Part shown: positions 8,007-18,345 of the stretch, piece after piece | How the letters are laid out: every line of letters begins with the position of its first letter | Numbering within the stretch: position 1 is the first letter of the stretch | Assembly (NCBI GenBank): GCA_016789265.1 | Contig: JAEUQK010000024.1 | Span: 1-64,000 of the forward strand | Reading direction: 5' to 3' | DNA from: Blastocatellia bacterium | GTDB taxonomy: Bacteria > Acidobacteriota > Blastocatellia > Pyrinomonadales > Pyrinomonadaceae | Length of the DNA: 64,000 nucleotides | The notes under the pieces: model-generated | What the model was told of the DNA's origin: nothing | What the model saw: the letters and a program-made list of their open reading frames with translations, nothing else | Database searches by the model: none | Made by a program: the position numbers and the translations under genes

Positions 8007-10872
8007 TCAGGCTGGCACGCGAACGGATGTTCGCGATACCACGTCCCGGCTTTGTTCCGCCGTCGGGGTGAAAGGGCTTTCCATCGTCGATTATCTGAAG
8101 TAAGAGTTCGCCTTCCTCGCTGGCCCCGACCGTCATTTCTACCAGATTCGCATCCGAATGGCGTTGAATATTCGCAAGTACTTCCTGTGCGATGCGATAG
8201 ATCTGAAGCTGGACATTTACAGGAAACCTGATCTTTTCCTCTACCGTTTCGTCGGCCGAAAACCGATGATTCTCTATCGTCTGCCCCAGCAAAAATTCCA
8301 GCGACGCGACAAGCCCGACGTTTTCCAGGACCGACGGGCTCAGGTCTTCGCAGATGCGTCGTATTTCGGTCGAAACGGCTTCGACCTCTTCGCGAAATTC
8401 CGGCCCGCTTAGAGTTCCTTTATCGCTCTTCATCATCAGATTTCGGAGATCGGCAAGCGTCTGATCGTGCAGGTCGCGGGCGATTCGGCGGCGTTCGCGT
8501 TCGGCCTCATTCGCAAGGTCGAAACGCGCAGCGGCGAGTTCGCGATTGCGGTGCGTCATTCTCCTGTGCTCGATAAATGCCCAGAGCAAACCGACAAGGG
8601 CTAAAACGAGCAGAACACCAAGCGCGGTCGCCGTCCATGGAAACGGGGCTTTTGCAACGGAAAAGCTAAGGAACAACGGATCGGACGCTAGCAGATCGCG
8701 GTTGAACGCAACCGCCTCGATCGTATACTTTCCCGCCTTCAGGTCCTTCGGCGCATATTGCGGATCGCTAGAGATCTGCCGTGCCAATTCCTCGCCTTTC
8801 GCATTCGTTAGAACGAAAGCGTACTGAAACTCCTCAGGAAACGTCCGACTGCTCTGTCCCGCAACCTCGACGAGCAATGAATTCTGCGGATACTCGAGCG
8901 CGATCGCGGACTTGAGTTCGATCAGGTCGTGAACACGCTGGCTCAAGATGCGGGTGGCGATAAGTTTCGGTGGAAGGTCCGATCGTCGATAGGTCACCAC
9001 TCCACGGTTCGTGGCGATCAAGAGCCCTTCCGCAGCAGGCAGGATCGAAAAGGCTTTTTCCGACGGCAGTCCTTGTTCGAAGCCGACAGCCGAAACAAGC
9101 CACCCGAACCGCTCGGCCCTCCGGGCGTGCAGTAGCCCACGTGTTGTCGTCGCCGCCCAAACATCCTTGCCGTCAACGTACACATCGCGGACTTCTTCCG
9201 CCTCGATCACCTTCTCGACCTGCTCATTCAACACGCGAAACACGCCATGCTGTCCCGCGATCCAAATACTTCCGTCGAGGCCCGGGCTCATATTCCAGAC
9301 CGTTCCAGCCTTCAGCTCCTCGGGACCGACTTCGGGTTTCGTAGTCTTGCCGTCAAAACTGAAGAGCCCGTTCCCTCCGGTTCCGATCCAGAGAATTCCG
9401 TTAACCGTGAGAAGAGCACTTACAGTCTCATCGGGGAAGACGACTTCCTGTCGCGAGGTCGAAATATCAACGACGCCACGCCCGACGATCGCAGCGTAGG
9501 TCGCCTTGCCAAAGGACTCGACACTTCGCGTATCGCCGCCGATGATCGACCGACCGTGAAAATCGTACGTACCCGATGCCGTTCCGACGACGATGCCTTG
9601 GGCGTTCACTCCTATGTCATAGATCACCCGATCTTCAAGGCCGGGCACCTTGTCCCACGCTTCGGACTCATAGTCGTATTCGAACAAACCACGGTTTGAG
9701 CCTGCGTATAAAGCCCGCCCGTTAAACCATAACGTGCGAACAAAGTTGCTGTTTGGAATGTCCGAAACGGTCTGCTGAAACGATCCTTGCTGATCAAAGC
9801 GGCTCACGCCGCGATTTGTTCCTATCCACAAAACACCTTCGCGGTCCGTGAAGAGCGTGTAGATCGTATCGGAGCGTAATCCGCCCGACGTGTTCGCAAA
9901 CGTGTAGTTCTTCTTCAGTTTCGAATCGGCAAAGTGAAATAAACCGTATCGTTCGGTCCCCGCCCAAATGCCTGCGTCATTCGATTCCAGCGAAAGAACT
10001 TTCGATGTCGGCGCTGCGACCCGTTCAAAGCGTTGTCCTCCGGTAGACCGATAGATACCGCTGGTTCCTTTTGGAGCGTCCGTTCCTAGCCACAGCAATC
10101 CGTCTCCAATGGCAAGTGCGTTGACCACACCGGGACTTGGGGGAGCGTGCACCGCGTTCAGGCCACCGCCTTTCACAGAAAAGATTCCGCGACCGGATGT
10201 CGCCGCAAAAACAACTCCGTCTTGTTCGACCAAACTTGTGACAGCAGTTGGGACGCCTTCGCTTGCAGTCACTGATAAAGCGGAAGATTGATATGCCGTG
10301 ATGCCTCCGCCCGTGTCGAACAAAACAGGCAGCACGTCGCCGGTCTCGGTAGCGAGATAAGTGCCAGTGCCAAAATAGATCGCGGTGATCGCAGACTTCT
10401 CCGTGTTTTGGACAGGCTTAAAATTGTTATCCGAATAGACGAAGGCTCCTGCACGAGTTCCGATCCAGAGTTGGCCAGTCCGCGATACTTTGAGCGAGAC
10501 GATTCGATCCACTTCTCCATCGCCGATCGCCATTGTTTGTATTCTCCGGCCATCAAACCGCACAAGCCCGTTGTCCGTGCCGAACCACATCACGCCGTCC
10601 GGGGTTTGTGCGATCGCGCGAACGCTGTCCGAAGGCAATCCGTTGAACACGGTTATCGAACCCCATTGATGAAAGTTTTGCGCACCCGGCAGCGGCGTCG
10701 GCGTTGGCGATGGCGTGCTTGTCGGTGAAGGCGAAGGGGAAACAGCAGGTGATGCCAAAGGAGACGGAGACGGCGTGGGTGTTTGGGCAAAAAAGCTGCC
10801 GAGAAAACACATTACGATCAGAACGGCAACGGCAACCGGTAGGATTGATTTTAGATAGCTAAGAGCCGCCAT
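7927..10872 (-). CDS. hybrid-type membrane sensor histidine kinase with beta-propeller sensor (HisKA_3)
   Basis: 981 residues. A signal/anchor segment is followed by a Pro/Ser/Thr-only linker (about 30-63), two seven-bladed-propeller-like regions built of Reg_prop repeats (about 70-650, with repeated LWIGT/GVMWFGT motifs), a Y_Y_Y-like domain, one membrane helix (about 745-765), a HisKA_3 dimerisation domain with the phospho-acceptor His802 (ARDLHDQT), and a HATPase_c domain near 890-975. This is the one-piece periplasmic sensor layout of large two-component systems, with a NarX/LiaS-type kinase core. It lies directly downstream of its probable response regulator (52-bp gap) on the same strand. 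The signal is unknown. Confidence 0.9.
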   Translation of the reverse strand: MAALSYLKSILPVAVAVLIVMCFLGSFFAQTPTPSPSPLASPAVSPSPSPTSTPSPTPTPLPGAQNFHQWGSITVFNGLPSDSVRAIAQTPDGVMWFGTDNGLVRFDGRRIQTMAIGDGEVDRIVSLKVSRTGQLWIGTRAGAFVYSDNNFKPVQNTEKSAITAIYFGTGTYLATETGDVLPVLFDTGGGITAYQSSALSVTASEGVPTAVTSLVEQDGVVFAATSGRGIFSVKGGGLNAVHAPPSPGVVNALAIGDGLLWLGTDAPKGTSGIYRSTGGQRFERVAAPTSKVLSLESNDAGIWAGTERYGLFHFADSKLKKNYTFANTSGGLRSDTIYTLFTDREGVLWIGTNRGVSRFDQQGSFQQTVSDIPNSNFVRTLWFNGRALYAGSNRGLFEYDYESEAWDKVPGLEDRVIYDIGVNAQGIVVGTASGTYDFHGRSIIGGDTRSVESFGKATYAAIVGRGVVDISTSRQEVVFPDETVSALLTVNGILWIGTGGNGLFSFDGKTTKPEVGPEELKAGTVWNMSPGLDGSIWIAGQHGVFRVLNEQVEKVIEAEEVRDVYVDGKDVWAATTTRGLLHARRAERFGWLVSAVGFEQGLPSEKAFSILPAAEGLLIATNRGVVTYRRSDLPPKLIATRILSQRVHDLIELKSAIALEYPQNSLLVEVAGQSSRTFPEEFQYAFVLTNAKGEELARQISSDPQYAPKDLKAGKYTIEAVAFNRDLLASDPLFLSFSVAKAPFPWTATALGVLLVLALVGLLWAFIEHRRMTHRNRELAAARFDLANEAERERRRIARDLHDQTLADLRNLMMKSDKGTLSGPEFREEVEAVSTEIRRICEDLSPSVLENVGLVASLEFLLGQTIENHRFSADETVEEKIRFPVNVQLQIYRIAQEVLANIQRHSDANLVEMTVGASEEGELLLQIIDDGKPFHPDGGTKPGRGIANIRSRASLINAELDWKSWTPGKNVFELRVADKSE

Positions 10873-10886
10873 TAAACGTTCGTCTT

Positions 10887-10900
10887 AAGTTACGTAACTT
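10887..10900. promoter_or_regulatory. 14-bp perfect palindrome between response regulator and kinase genes
   Basis: AAGTTACGTAACTT is its own reverse complement. It lies in the 52-bp gap 15 bases upstream of the kinase start. Position and symmetry suggest a binding site for a dimeric regulator, perhaps the adjacent response regulator. No direct evidence of function. Confidence 0.4.
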
Positions 10901-10924
10901 GCGAGCTTTGCGTGAAAGGCCCGT

Positions 10925-11695
10925 TTAATCCGCTCGTGAAAATCTCTTCCGGTCGCGTTCGATCCAGTCCGCCAGTTCAGCTTCCGCTTTTTCAAGCTCG
11001 TCGCTGTTGATCAGCCCGCGGCGAAGCGCTTCAAAGAACGCGCGTGTTCGCGTGTTGTAGGCAAGCTTGTCGTACTCTTCGGCATCGGTCCCGGCGGAAT
11101 GTGCGGGAAACAGCTTTTCGTAAAGCGTCGCAAGCCGGCTTTCCACACCGCGAAGACTCAGGCTGCATTTACGCGCGATCGCCCAGTTCGAAAGGCCCAA
11201 GGCTAGATACCTCAACGCCTCAGCTTCAAACTCCGTCAACAGCGGCCGCTGGAATGAATCCTTGAAAGCCGGATCGATCATATCTGCACCGTCTTCGAGC
11301 ACGGCGGCGATAAAACGGACGAATCGATCCTCGGGATTGTTCTTGTGAATAAAACCGTAGGTCGGCTGCGGGTCGGTCGAGCGAACGATCTTGCGGATCT
11401 CGTTTATGTAGATCTCATGCGGATATTGCGTCCAGAAAATTATTCGTGCCTCGGGAAAATCTTTCCATATCGACTTCGCCGCCTTTACTCCCGACATCTT
11501 GGGCATCTGAATGTCGAGGATCGAAAGCGAGGGCCGCTCGGCAAGCGCAAGCCGGACAGCCGCCTCGCCATCCTGCGCTTCGATCAGCGGCGTGTGGCTC
11601 GGGAAATTGCCCACCAGAAGATCTTTCAGATATTTCCTTTGGGCCTCGTTGTCCTCGGCAATTAGGATCGGCACGGTATTTTGATCAACGTTCAT
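10925..11695 (-). CDS. NarL/LuxR-type response regulator
   Basis: 256 residues. The N-terminal receiver domain has the acidic pair (EDN, 14-16), phospho-acceptor Asp61 in SILDIQMP and the conserved Lys near residue 120. A LuxR-type helix-turn-helix lies around 155-195 (LALGLSNWAIARKCSLSLRG). About 60 further helical, charged residues extend past the HTH, longer than the usual family member. It is the probable partner of the propeller kinase encoded 52 bp downstream, and the two form a kinase/regulator operon. Confidence 0.88.
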   Translation of the reverse strand: MNVDQNTVPILIAEDNEAQRKYLKDLLVGNFPSHTPLIEAQDGEAAVRLALAERPSLSILDIQMPKMSGVKAAKSIWKDFPEARIIFWTQYPHEIYINEIRKIVRSTDPQPTYGFIHKNNPEDRFVRFIAAVLEDGADMIDPAFKDSFQRPLLTEFEAEALRYLALGLSNWAIARKCSLSLRGVESRLATLYEKLFPAHSAGTDAEEYDKLAYNTRTRAFFEALRRGLINSDELEKAEAELADWIERDRKRFSRAD

Positions 11696-11873
11696 CGGAT
11701 TATAACAGCCTTCCGTACAAATCCAATTTTACCGCCGCGATCAAGTACCGAAAGCGTTGTTCAGCCGCCGAATGGGTGTGGTTAACCACATAGTCGACAC
11801 GTTGCCCATCCGCTTAATTCAACCGATATCCATTTAATATCATCGCACTGTACCGTCCAGTACAAACACCGTC

Positions 11874-12431
11874 ATGGCGCTAAGAAAGATAACTCCCCTG
11901 TTCAGTACTGCATTGGGGACCTTTGCAGTTGGTATTTGTTTCAGTTTCCTCCCTTGGCCGATACGCTCTCCAAAACTTCGAAGCGATAAAGGGAACTACT
12001 ATTCTGTAAACAGTGGATCCGGATCGAAGGTCCGCGAAGGCATCGGGTTTGTCGATGTCGATGAGCCTCCTCGAAACGCGCAAAGATACTATCTCCGTTC
12101 GACCACCGATGTTAATTTCATCGAGTTTCATTCGTTAGAGATCTCATATAGCCCCGGCAAGAACGGTATCGGGATCTCGGAGATCGTGGTCGCCAATATT
12201 GATGAATCTTCGATCGGCTTGACCTATCTTTGGGCCAATCCGAACGAGATAAGTTTTCAAACATTACCGGTAAATGGGATCAGCTATTTCTTCATCGGGA
12301 AATTTCGCGACCGGACTGATTGCTCTGTAAAAATCGATGAGCCGGGAATCGAGGGACAGCTTTTCAAGCTGGAAGACGGAAAGGTCCTGACTAATGCGTT
12401 CGTGAAATTTCAGAGAGTGTGGGGATGCTGA
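11874..12431 (+). CDS. hypothetical exported protein
   Basis: 185 residues with an N-terminal hydrophobic segment (about 9-28) suitable as a signal peptide or anchor. The remainder is a beta-rich soluble region with one Cys near 154 and a C-terminal Cys. I recognise no family. It stands alone between the response regulator and the VWA gene on the opposite strands; its start is the first ATG and follows no strong ribosome binding site. Confidence 0.55.
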   Translation: MALRKITPLFSTALGTFAVGICFSFLPWPIRSPKLRSDKGNYYSVNSGSGSKVREGIGFVDVDEPPRNAQRYYLRSTTDVNFIEFHSLEISYSPGKNGIGISEIVVANIDESSIGLTYLWANPNEISFQTLPVNGISYFFIGKFRDRTDCSVKIDEPGIEGQLFKLEDGKVLTNAFVKFQRVWGC

Positions 12432-12463
12432 ACAATACGGCCTTGTAAATGCGCAAAAACCCA

Positions 12464-15400
12464 TTAACTCGTCAATCTCCGATAAATATTCGGCATTCTT
12501 TCCGGCAGGGAAAGCACGTCATCGATGATCGTGTAGCCGACATCGCCGTAGAGGTCGCGGAGTTCCGCTTCTGATTCGCGGTCTATGGTGATGCAGAAGG
12601 GCGTGATACCACGGGACTTGGCTTCGATCAGGGCTTCGCGAACGTCTTCGCGGGCATATCGCGCGTCGCCGTAATCGTGATCGTACGGCCGTCCGTCGGT
12701 GAGGATTATCAGCAGCTTCGTTCGCGATTCCTGCCTGAGCAGTTTGTGTGCGGCGTGGCGAATGGCCGCGCCGAGACGCGTGTTGTTTTGAAAGGTGATA
12801 CCGCCGATGCGCTTTTCGGTTTCGTCGGAATACTTCTCGTGAAAATCCTTTACGACGTAGAACTTCACGTTCCTTCGCCCCTCGCTCGTAAATCCGTTTA
12901 TCGCGTAAACATCGCCAACTGCTTCCAGAGCCTCGCTCATCAGCACAAGGCCTTCTTTCTCGATCTCGATAATACGCCTTCCGGGATATGTGTATGGCTG
13001 AAGCGGGTTTCGCGTTATCGTCCTCGCCGTAGATGAAGATTGATCGAGCAGCAACGACACCGCGACATCGCGCTGTTTGCGTAAACGCTTGGTATAGATA
13101 TTTTCAGATTGCTGTCCGTCCGCCTTTCGGTCGATCACGTAATCGACTAGCGCATTCAGGTCGTAATCTTCACCGTCGATCTCACGGTTGACGCGCGTCA
13201 GGTTTTCAGGTTTCATCAGTTGAAACTGATGCCTGATGGACGAGATCACGCCGCGATAACGGGACCTCGCCAGCTCAACGAACGAACGGTCGCCCTGCTT
13301 CACTTTCTTCTCGATCACGCGGCTCCAACCCACCCGGTAATCGTTCAGTTCGCGATCCCATTCGTCGTACGAAAACGCCTCGTCGCCTGGTTCAAGAGCC
13401 TGTTCAGGCATCTCGTTCTGCGTCCACGCCTCGGCTCCCTGAAGGTCGTCCGGTTCGCCCTCGTCGTCCAGGCTGTTCCAAGCATTGAATAGATCTTTTA
13501 CATCCTCAGGTTGCTTGGGTTTCTGTTCGCGTTTGATCTGGTCCTCGGTTACGGCTTCGCCCGAGTCCTTGTCGTCATAAACGTATTCGCCCTTTTCTTC
13601 CTGTTGGTCAGGTTCGGCTTCCTGCATCTGCTCTGGCGTGATGTTCTGAAACAGCGTATAAACTCGGCTCGTCGCCATGAGCGAATCAGCTACCGTCGCC
13701 TCTTTGATGGCCAGGTAGGATTCGATCACCGACTCGATCTCAGATACGATCTGTCCGTAAAACTGCCGCGCATCGTCGGTCGCACCGCCGCATAGCGTCA
13801 CTTGAAACAACAATTCGAACGGTACCTGATGGATCGGCACATCAAAGATGTACGGCCGCTTTTCGGCAAGGAATCGCCGCATCAGATCGAGGTCCTTTCG
13901 AAGGCCGCGATACGTTTGCCGGAGACGGTTGTCGATCCGAGCGTTTTCCATTGTTCCGAATATCTTTTTGGCCAACCGCGGTTCAGGGAAGACTTTCAGC
14001 ACCTCGCGATAATCCGAATTCTTTGGCAGCGATCTCTGGCGTTTCTTGATCTCTGCTCTTATCTCTTCGTCCGTGAGAGCTCGTTCAGCTTTCTTTATCT
14101 CATCGAGATAACCAGAAAGCGAGAACATATCTATCTCTTCGGCAGTCGCTTCATACAAATCGGCGAGCGAAGTAAATGCTGCCTTCAGATCCGTCGTGTC
14201 TTTTTCAAAAGTGCCGAACTCTATCTGTCCCGCACCGTGCGCGGCCAGCACTTTATAGAGCCGAAAGTCCTTTTCCTCGTTATCGAATTCCGCAACGGTT
14301 GCGGGCAGATAGATCGTATTTCCATCACCTATCCGCGATTCCTGCGGGATTGAAGAGAGCGGCCCGATCTCGACCTCTTTGCCAGTCAACCCTTCGATAT
14401 AGATACGCAATACATTCTGAACTTTCTCGAGCGGCAAACCGGTTCGGGTTTCGCTCAGATGTTCGTGCGAAGCTCGCGTTTCGAGCGCAAAATAACTCCT
14501 TCGGGCTTTCGTTGACTCTTGTGCCATCTCGCGAAGCCCGGTTTCGATCCACTCTTCGAATTGCTCGAGCGTTACCTTACGAAGCGCGGCTGTGCTCGAT
14601 CGAAATGCCGCAAGAGCACTTTCCGCGTCCGTTTCTGCGATCGTTCCGGTCAGTTCGAGCACACGTTCGATCGCCTTGATCCGCGCTCGTTCCGATTTGA
14701 TATTGCCGAGTTTTCGGTTGAAGATCTGCGAAAAGAATTTCGGCGTCGCCCGCAGAAATGCGATCAACACGGCGTTTCCGTGTTTCGCGATCTTGTGAAG
14801 CACGCCGCACCATTCATCGTATGCCGCACCGGCAGTCCGCAGCACTTCGCTGCCAGCCGAGACGAAGTGGAGCGTAACGCTGCCGCCGTGGTCCAGGAAT
14901 CCCACACCGCTGTCCGCGAGCCGAATCGCCGACTCGGACGAAAGCCCGTTCAAGGCTTTCGGCATATTTGCCCACAGGTCCGCGGTCATGCCGCCGGTTC
15001 GGGTCGCGAAAACCGCCGCAAGTCTTATCACTCTTGCAGCAACATCGCGTTTCGCCTGGCCAAAAGTCGCCAGCACTTCAGTGACCGGAGGAGTCTTTTG
15101 CAGGAATTCCGAGCTGTGTTTAGCTGAGCGGCTGGCAATGTCCAGAGCGAGGTCGAGTACGTCGATCAACAATTCATCGTCATCGATCTGGTCCGCGAGT
15201 GACGGTATCAACTTGAAAGTCTCCAGCGAGATCGAGCTAGAAAGCACCAGTTGCCGCGTGCATATCTGAAAGACGAGCGGCCGCGCCTGGGCGGGGATTT
15301 TCTTTAATTCCTCGACGCCATCGGTGAAGAACTTGGCACCGGTCTCGGCGTTGCCCATCGCCAACCGACGTCCCATCTCACCCCACAGCCTTATGTCGTC

Positions 15401-15577
15401 AGCCGAAAGGATCTTTGCAGCCCGCGGCACTGCCGCCACAAACTCGCGGCTCGCACGCAATGAAACACCCGCCAATGCAGCGCTAACCTCGAGCGAAGCT
15501 CGGCGCTTATCAGCCGGCAGCCGTCCAAGCCTTGCCGCCAAACCCGTCAGCGTATTCTTTGTGCCGTTCTCTTCCAC
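12464..15577 (-). CDS. NorD/CbbO-like VWA-domain protein
   Basis: 1037 residues. A long helical N-terminal region (1-600) is followed by an acidic stretch (about 630-720) and a C-terminal VWA domain whose metal site reads DQSSS (near 857) with [12 protein letters not shown] further on. This is the layout of NorD/CbbO proteins, which work with a MoxR-type AAA ATPase (NorQ/CbbQ) to remodel or activate metalloenzymes. No such ATPase is in this window, so its partner must be encoded elsewhere. It is transcribed divergently from the next gene. Confidence 0.75.
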   Translation of the reverse strand: MEENGTKNTLTGLAARLGRLPADKRRASLEVSAALAGVSLRASREFVAAVPRAAKILSADDIRLWGEMGRRLAMGNAETGAKFFTDGVEELKKIPAQARPLVFQICTRQLVLSSSISLETFKLIPSLADQIDDDELLIDVLDLALDIASRSAKHSSEFLQKTPPVTEVLATFGQAKRDVAARVIRLAAVFATRTGGMTADLWANMPKALNGLSSESAIRLADSGVGFLDHGGSVTLHFVSAGSEVLRTAGAAYDEWCGVLHKIAKHGNAVLIAFLRATPKFFSQIFNRKLGNIKSERARIKAIERVLELTGTIAETDAESALAAFRSSTAALRKVTLEQFEEWIETGLREMAQESTKARRSYFALETRASHEHLSETRTGLPLEKVQNVLRIYIEGLTGKEVEIGPLSSIPQESRIGDGNTIYLPATVAEFDNEEKDFRLYKVLAAHGAGQIEFGTFEKDTTDLKAAFTSLADLYEATAEEIDMFSLSGYLDEIKKAERALTDEEIRAEIKKRQRSLPKNSDYREVLKVFPEPRLAKKIFGTMENARIDNRLRQTYRGLRKDLDLMRRFLAEKRPYIFDVPIHQVPFELLFQVTLCGGATDDARQFYGQIVSEIESVIESYLAIKEATVADSLMATSRVYTLFQNITPEQMQEAEPDQQEEKGEYVYDDKDSGEAVTEDQIKREQKPKQPEDVKDLFNAWNSLDDEGEPDDLQGAEAWTQNEMPEQALEPGDEAFSYDEWDRELNDYRVGWSRVIEKKVKQGDRSFVELARSRYRGVISSIRHQFQLMKPENLTRVNREIDGEDYDLNALVDYVIDRKADGQQSENIYTKRLRKQRDVAVSLLLDQSSSTARTITRNPLQPYTYPGRRIIEIEKEGLVLMSEALEAVGDVYAINGFTSEGRRNVKFYVVKDFHEKYSDETEKRIGGITFQNNTRLGAAIRHAAHKLLRQESRTKLLIILTDGRPYDHDYGDARYAREDVREALIEAKSRGITPFCITIDRESEAELRDLYGDVGYTIIDDVLSLPERMPNIYRRLTS

Positions 15578-15731
15578 CTTAATTAGAGTCTAAGAACTAC
15601 GCCGTAGATTGTCCAAAACCTCGGGGCGTAGATGACAGGCCTGCATCGCCGCTTTTGTTTGGTGCTGATGAGAGAACAAACTATTCTGTAGGAACCTCCT
15701 TCGATTCATGACCGTAATCATTAACCAAGGT

Positions 15732-16517
15732 ATGAAAGCACTCATTATCATTTTGCTGATCGCTGTTTCAACCGCAGCCGCACAAGTCTCGGCGTTCAGG
15801 TTTCGTCCGGAACGTGTCCAAGTCGGCACTGTATTTCATTATTTGAAGACAAACGTTGACGGCAAGCAGCCCGAAAACGTCTCGACCTACATCGCGGCCC
15901 GCGAACGCATCGAATCATTCAAGTTTCACGAAAAAGGTACGCGTGCTGGATTGGTCATCGCGGAGGTCGATTGGCAAGAATTCATAGTTCGAAGACTAGA
16001 ATCGTGGCAGGTGAATTCAAAAGACGAGCGCAAGCTTTTCGCGACGCTGACTTACGATACGGCGAAACAGTCGGTCGTCGTATCGATCCCAGCTGCCAAA
16101 CCCGAGCCTGAAGTCGCGAAGATCGATCGCCTGCCGTATCACCTTTACAATTTTGATCTCGCCGGTCTGAATGTGATGTTCGCCCACCTTGCCGATCCGA
16201 AAAGAGCATTTGTCGTTGGCATTGCCGATCCTACGTTCAAAGCGGATCCCCTTTTCGCTTATAAAGGTGAATTGACCATTACTTATGAAAAGGAAGAAAG
16301 GCGCAATGGGGTTGAATGCCGACGCTATTCCGCCGCCGGAAACGGCATAGGCGGCAAGGGAACTGTCTGGGTCAACAAGAAGCGAGGCCATATCGAAGAT
16401 ATGGAGTTCGACGTTGCAAACAACCCCGACTGGAAGACATTTAAACTAAAATTGGTCAAAACCGAAAAGATGACCGCAGCCCAGTGGCAGCTATTCATAT
16501 CAGGTCATTTCAAATGA
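15732..16517 (+). CDS. hypothetical secreted protein
   Basis: 261 residues if started at the ATG that begins a clean signal peptide (MKALIIILLIAVSTAAAQ); an in-frame ATG 24 bases earlier (15708) would add eight non-hydrophobic residues and is less likely. The mature part is beta-rich, with a segment resembling lipid- or polyketide-type periplasmic proteins such as DUF3108 (YNFDLAGLNVMFAHL, then GKGTVWVNKKRG), but the match is loose. The stop abuts that of the convergent FHA gene. Confidence 0.6.
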   Translation: MKALIIILLIAVSTAAAQVSAFRFRPERVQVGTVFHYLKTNVDGKQPENVSTYIAARERIESFKFHEKGTRAGLVIAEVDWQEFIVRRLESWQVNSKDERKLFATLTYDTAKQSVVVSIPAAKPEPEVAKIDRLPYHLYNFDLAGLNVMFAHLADPKRAFVVGIADPTFKADPLFAYKGELTITYEKEERRNGVECRRYSAAGNGIGGKGTVWVNKKRGHIEDMEFDVANNPDWKTFKLKLVKTEKMTAAQWQLFISGHFK

Positions 16518-18032
16518 TCACATTTTCGGCGGGTTGCCGTCGCGGTAGATGAATACGTGGAAACAGGCATTTACGCCGTATTCGATCAAGGCGTCGAGTT
16601 TTCCTGCGCGTTCCATTTCGGCGAGTTTTTGCATTACGAAGTTTTGCTCTTCGGCAGGCATATGCTTTCGGGCAAGGTCGAATGCGCAGCCGGATGTATG
16701 GGGCGGCAGTGAGCCTTCGCCGCGTACCTTGAACGAGTTTGCGTTGCCGGCATTCAGCAGTATCTGGTAATCCATCGAACGCGTCAGCGAAGTAACGCGA
16801 AGCGGCCGGCCGAACCTACCGAAATATGCTTCTGCAAGTTCGATCAAAATGGGCTTTGCCGGCTTTTGGAACATACGCAGCAGACGCATTCGCATCTGCT
16901 TTCGGTCTGCCGGGTTGTTCAGGTCATACTTTTTCCCAGCGAAGTTATCTGCCAATCGCGCGAGGCTGCTGAATTTGGGGTGGCCGTTCGAAATCTCCCC
17001 GCGGCTATCAGGAAACGCGAACGACATGAACGGAGTATCCTGGGCGGAACCGCCGACGTCGAGATAGTAGCTGTTCGTGGCCATCGGCATCTCGATCAGA
17101 TCGCCGCTGAGGCGTTTCGCGGCAAGGTCACCGAAATCCATCGGCTGCTGATAGCCTTCATTATTCATCTGGCGAAGTTTCGCCTTCTGCTTTATGACGC
17201 CGTCGCCGAACAACTCCTTCGGTACAGCGAGTCCGGCCGGGCGAATACCGGCCTCACCCGGTCGAGGCTCGAATGCCTTTTTTTGGGCCGCAGCCAGGGT
17301 TGCCGCCGAAACGTTTAGATCGGCCTCGGCAGTATCGGATGCGTCGACCGTAACGTCGGCAACGCTGGACGCGTCGATCTCCTTTTCGGCCGTTTCCCAT
17401 GAAGCGATCAGGTCGTCCAGGTTGTCCTCATCTTCGCCGCCTAGCGGATCGATCACGCGAACAGGGATCGCCGAGGAACTTGCTATCATCTGTGTCTTTG
17501 TTCCCGTGCCGCCTTTCGAATCTCCCCGGACAAGCAAGTAGATTCCTATGCCGCCAAAAATAAGAATAAGCAGCGTCATTACAACCGACCCGACGATCAA
17601 ATACAGCTGGGTGTTAGAGCCGTTTGGTGTCGGCTTAGGCTTTGCCGCTGTCTTAGGGACCGAAGTCGGCGCAGGAGCGGGCGGTTGAGAAGTAATGATC
17701 GGCGTTTGCGGTTCTGCCTGAACAGACGTGTAGGCAGAATCGCCAATTTCCACCCGGATCTCTGTATAGGTCCCGATCTTTATCCGGTCGCCATTTTTCA
17801 GGATCCGCGGACGCCCTTCGAGCCGCTCGCCGTTAACAAAAGTGCCATTAGTCGAGTTTTCATCAGCGACGAGCAGTTCGCCTTCATCGATGAAAAAGGT
17901 CGTATTGACGCGAGAGAGTCCCGAATCGTCGAGGACGAGTGTCGCAAGTTCGGTGCGGCCGACCGATAGTTCGTTATCGACCGAAACCGCCTTAGTCCCG
18001 TAAGGCCCGGTTATGTGAAGCTTAAAAACCAC
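16518..18032 (-). CDS. FHA-domain membrane protein with C-terminal peptidase-like (DUF5715/M15-like) domain
   Basis: 504 residues. An N-terminal FHA fold (about 20-95) has GRTE, SRVNTTF and NSTNGTFVNGE motifs; the usual His after SR is Asn. A Pro-rich linker and one membrane helix (about 142-168) lead to a Thr/Ala/Asp-rich stretch and a C-terminal domain (about 330-504) with HTSGCAFDLARKH and NACFHVFIY, resembling the zinc-site region of M15-type/DUF5715 cell-wall enzymes. The protein would couple cytoplasmic phosphopeptide sensing to a periplasmic cell-wall activity. It is followed 5 bases upstream by a small zinc-ribbon gene in the same operon. Confidence 0.72.
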   Translation of the reverse strand: MVFKLHITGPYGTKAVSVDNELSVGRTELATLVLDDSGLSRVNTTFFIDEGELLVADENSTNGTFVNGERLEGRPRILKNGDRIKIGTYTEIRVEIGDSAYTSVQAEPQTPIITSQPPAPAPTSVPKTAAKPKPTPNGSNTQLYLIVGSVVMTLLILIFGGIGIYLLVRGDSKGGTGTKTQMIASSSAIPVRVIDPLGGEDEDNLDDLIASWETAEKEIDASSVADVTVDASDTAEADLNVSAATLAAAQKKAFEPRPGEAGIRPAGLAVPKELFGDGVIKQKAKLRQMNNEGYQQPMDFGDLAAKRLSGDLIEMPMATNSYYLDVGGSAQDTPFMSFAFPDSRGEISNGHPKFSSLARLADNFAGKKYDLNNPADRKQMRMRLLRMFQKPAKPILIELAEAYFGRFGRPLRVTSLTRSMDYQILLNAGNANSFKVRGEGSLPPHTSGCAFDLARKHMPAEEQNFVMQKLAEMERAGKLDALIEYGVNACFHVFIYRDGNPPKM

Positions 18033-18037
18033 GCGGT

Positions 18038-18262
18038 CTAATGGTGATGGTCGTCGGCTACTTCCTTCAGCTTGGAGATGTCCATCAGTTTCGCAAAATC
18101 GTCAAAATGGAACATCGATTCGTCCTTACAGTGTTCGCAGAAAAAGGTCACGTCCTCGCCGAGGTACATGTCCTTTAGATGATAGGCGATGAAACATCCG
18201 TAACACCGCTGAATCCGCTTACCAAATTGTTTTATTACTTCCTCGTCTTGTGCTGCATCCAT
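18038..18262 (-). CDS. small zinc-ribbon-like protein
   Basis: 74 residues with two CxxC-type knuckles (CYGC near 20-23, CEHC near 42-45) and a His-rich end (DDHHH), suggesting one bound zinc. No named family recognised. It directly precedes the FHA gene with a 5-bp gap, so the two are probably co-transcribed. A Cys/His pair layout of this kind is common in small regulatory or chaperone-like proteins. Confidence 0.6.
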   Translation of the reverse strand: MDAAQDEEVIKQFGKRIQRCYGCFIAYHLKDMYLGEDVTFFCEHCKDESMFHFDDFAKLMDISKLKEVADDHHH

Positions 18263-18309
18263 TGGGCAATGCTAAATTCTAGCACAGGCTATTTTGAAAA
18301 AAGGAGTTG

Positions 18310-18344
18310 CAATATCGTCTTCAATATGTTTTCAATATAGTTTC
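18310..18344 (+). repeat. three tandem CAATAT repeats before the his leader
   Basis: Three imperfect copies of an 11-12 base unit follow each other: CAATATCGTCTT, CAATATGTTTT and CAATATAGTTTC. They end one base before the ATG of the putative his leader. The spacing of about one helical turn would suit binding of a regulator, or they may be part of the 5' leader structure. Confidence 0.45.
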
Positions 18345-18345
18345 G

